This document shows positions 6,557-6,871 of a stretch of DNA of 6,871 nt, piece after piece (within the stretch, counting starts at the first letter, position 1; each line of letters begins with the position of its first letter). Origin of the DNA: Cyanobacteria bacterium T3Sed10_376R1m. Its GTDB lineage: Bacteria; Cyanobacteriota; Cyanobacteriia; Cyanobacteriales; Cyanobacteriaceae. The translations under genes and the position numbers were made by a program. The notes under the pieces are model-generated. The model made no database searches. It had not been told where the DNA came from and saw only the letters and a program-made list of their open reading frames with translations. The stretch spans positions 1 through 6,871 of the forward strand of contig PXEJ01000063.1 in the NCBI GenBank assembly GCA_003566215.1, given 5' to 3'.

Positions 6557-6580
6557 CTGAGACATTAATTTTCTTATCAC
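6550..6580 (+). promoter_or_regulatory. possible distal pyrH promoter (TTGACA, 19 bp, TATCAC)
   Basis: A perfect TTGACA at 6550-6555 is followed after 19 bp by TATCAC (6575-6580, 4 of 6 matches). The spacing is longer than optimal. A transcript from here would carry a leader of about 130 nt including the inverted repeat at 6610-6630. The TTGACAA overlaps the TTGTCA read on the other strand, so the two divergent genes may share this site. Confidence 0.3.
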
Positions 6581-6609
6581 CTTTTAATATTTTGTCTGTG
6601 ATCCTTACT

Positions 6610-6630
6610 AAAGTAAAAAGTATTTACTTT
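6610..6630. repeat. perfect 8-bp inverted repeat, candidate operator
   Basis: AAAGTAAA (6610-6617) and TTTACTTT (6623-6630) are exact reverse complements separated by AAGTA, making a 21-bp dyad in the middle of the divergent pyrH/phosphatase intergenic region. The size and symmetry suit a dimeric DNA-binding protein. As an RNA hairpin it would be weak because it has only one G-C pair per stem. AT-rich sequence makes chance palindromes fairly common. Confidence 0.4.
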
Positions 6631-6641
6631 CTAATAAGTTA

Positions 6642-6672
6642 TTGTACAGAAAGTGTCAAAAACTGGTATCTT
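6642..6672 (+). promoter_or_regulatory. possible proximal pyrH promoter with extended -10
   Basis: TATCTT (6667-6672, 4 of 6 matches) is preceded directly by TGG, the TGn form of an extended -10. TTGTAC (6642-6647) lies 19 bp upstream as a partial -35. It would give a leader of about 36 nt before the pyrH ATG, a more ordinary length than the distal candidate gives. The inverted repeat at 6610-6630 would then sit just upstream of the -35, a plausible regulatory position. Confidence 0.35.
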
Positions 6673-6715
6673 AACGGAAGAAAAATAATCAAAATAAAAA
6701 AGGCACGACTAAACA

Positions 6716-6871
6716 ATGATTTACCAACGAGTTTTACTGAAATTAAGCGGTGAAGCATTAATGGGTAATTTGGGTTATGGCATTGATCCAAAAGTGGTTG
6801 CCGATATTGCTGAAGACATCGCCGAAGTTGCACGAGAGAAAGTTGAGGTTGCTATTGTCGTTGGTGGAGGT
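6716..6871 (+). CDS. pyrH: UMP kinase (uridylate kinase), N-terminal 52 residues, cut by window end
   Basis: The frame is open to the right edge and encodes [15 protein letters not shown], then LGYGIDP, ending IVVGGG. The phosphate-binding KLSGEAL (9-15) and the GGG of the VIGGGN-type motif (50-52) are hallmarks of the bacterial UMP kinase branch of the amino-acid-kinase fold. The family is normally about 240 residues, hexameric, and phosphorylates UMP to UDP in pyrimidine synthesis in the cytoplasm; most members are GTP-activated and UTP-inhibited. The ATG at 6716-6718 is the first possible start after an in-frame TAA at 6710-6712. Only a weak AAAGG (6699-6703), 12 bp upstream, resembles a ribosome-binding site. 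It is divergent from the phosphatase gene. In many bacteria frr follows, but that lies outside the window. Confidence 0.95.
   Translation, partial: MIYQRVLLKLSGEALMGNLGYGIDPKVVADIAEDIAEVAREKVEVAIVVGGG

Noticed and set aside
6550..6753. 67-codon plus-strand reading frame upstream of and overlapping pyrH
   Set aside because: It runs out of frame into the well-supported pyrH start and has a low-complexity translation with no recognisable domain; most likely chance in AT-rich DNA.
6639..6833. 64-codon minus-strand reading frame over the pyrH start
   Set aside because: It is mostly antisense to pyrH codons and has no family features.

Overview
The window looks like chromosomal DNA of a low-GC, probably unicellular cyanobacterium. 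The AT-rich base composition is punctuated by four perfect copies of the palindrome GCGATCGC (HIP1, a cyanobacterial signature). The proteins read as cyanobacterial: a PyrH N-terminus, a bacterial-type GluRS, and a PP2C phosphatase with a kinase-like front half. A Cyanobacterium/Geminocystis/Crocosphaera-like chroococcalean would fit, but the genus is a guess. No phage, CRISPR array, rRNA or tRNA gene was found.

Layout from left to right. (1) 1-506, plus strand: the C-terminal half of an enolase-superfamily enzyme of the o-succinylbenzoate synthase / N-succinylamino acid racemase type (menC-like), cut by the window edge. (2) 520-550: a hairpin terminator between two convergent genes. (3) 557-1996, minus: gltX, glutamyl-tRNA synthetase. 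(4) 1997-2473: an AT-rich 477-bp spacer holding two short heptamer repeats, a GC-richer islet and what looks like a decayed transposase N-terminus. (5) 2474-4666, minus: a prokaryotic cation-chloride cotransporter of the SLC12/CCC family. (6) 4706-6514, minus: a PP2C-type Ser/Thr phosphatase with an N-terminal pseudokinase-like region. It lies 39 bp upstream of the transporter on the same strand. (7) 6515-6715: a divergent intergenic region with overlapping -35-like boxes and a perfect 8-bp inverted repeat. (8) 6716-6871, plus: the start of pyrH (UMP kinase), cut by the right edge.

Most genes are housekeeping: quinone or amino-acid metabolism, tRNA charging (which in cyanobacteria also feeds tetrapyrrole synthesis) and pyrimidine nucleotides. 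The most suggestive unit is the phosphatase-transporter pair. Animal and plant SLC12 transporters are controlled by reversible phosphorylation, and here a PP2C phosphatase fused to an apparently dead kinase fold sits directly upstream of a bacterial SLC12 homologue. A functional link is inference from gene order only. I did not find a clearly new multi-gene system.
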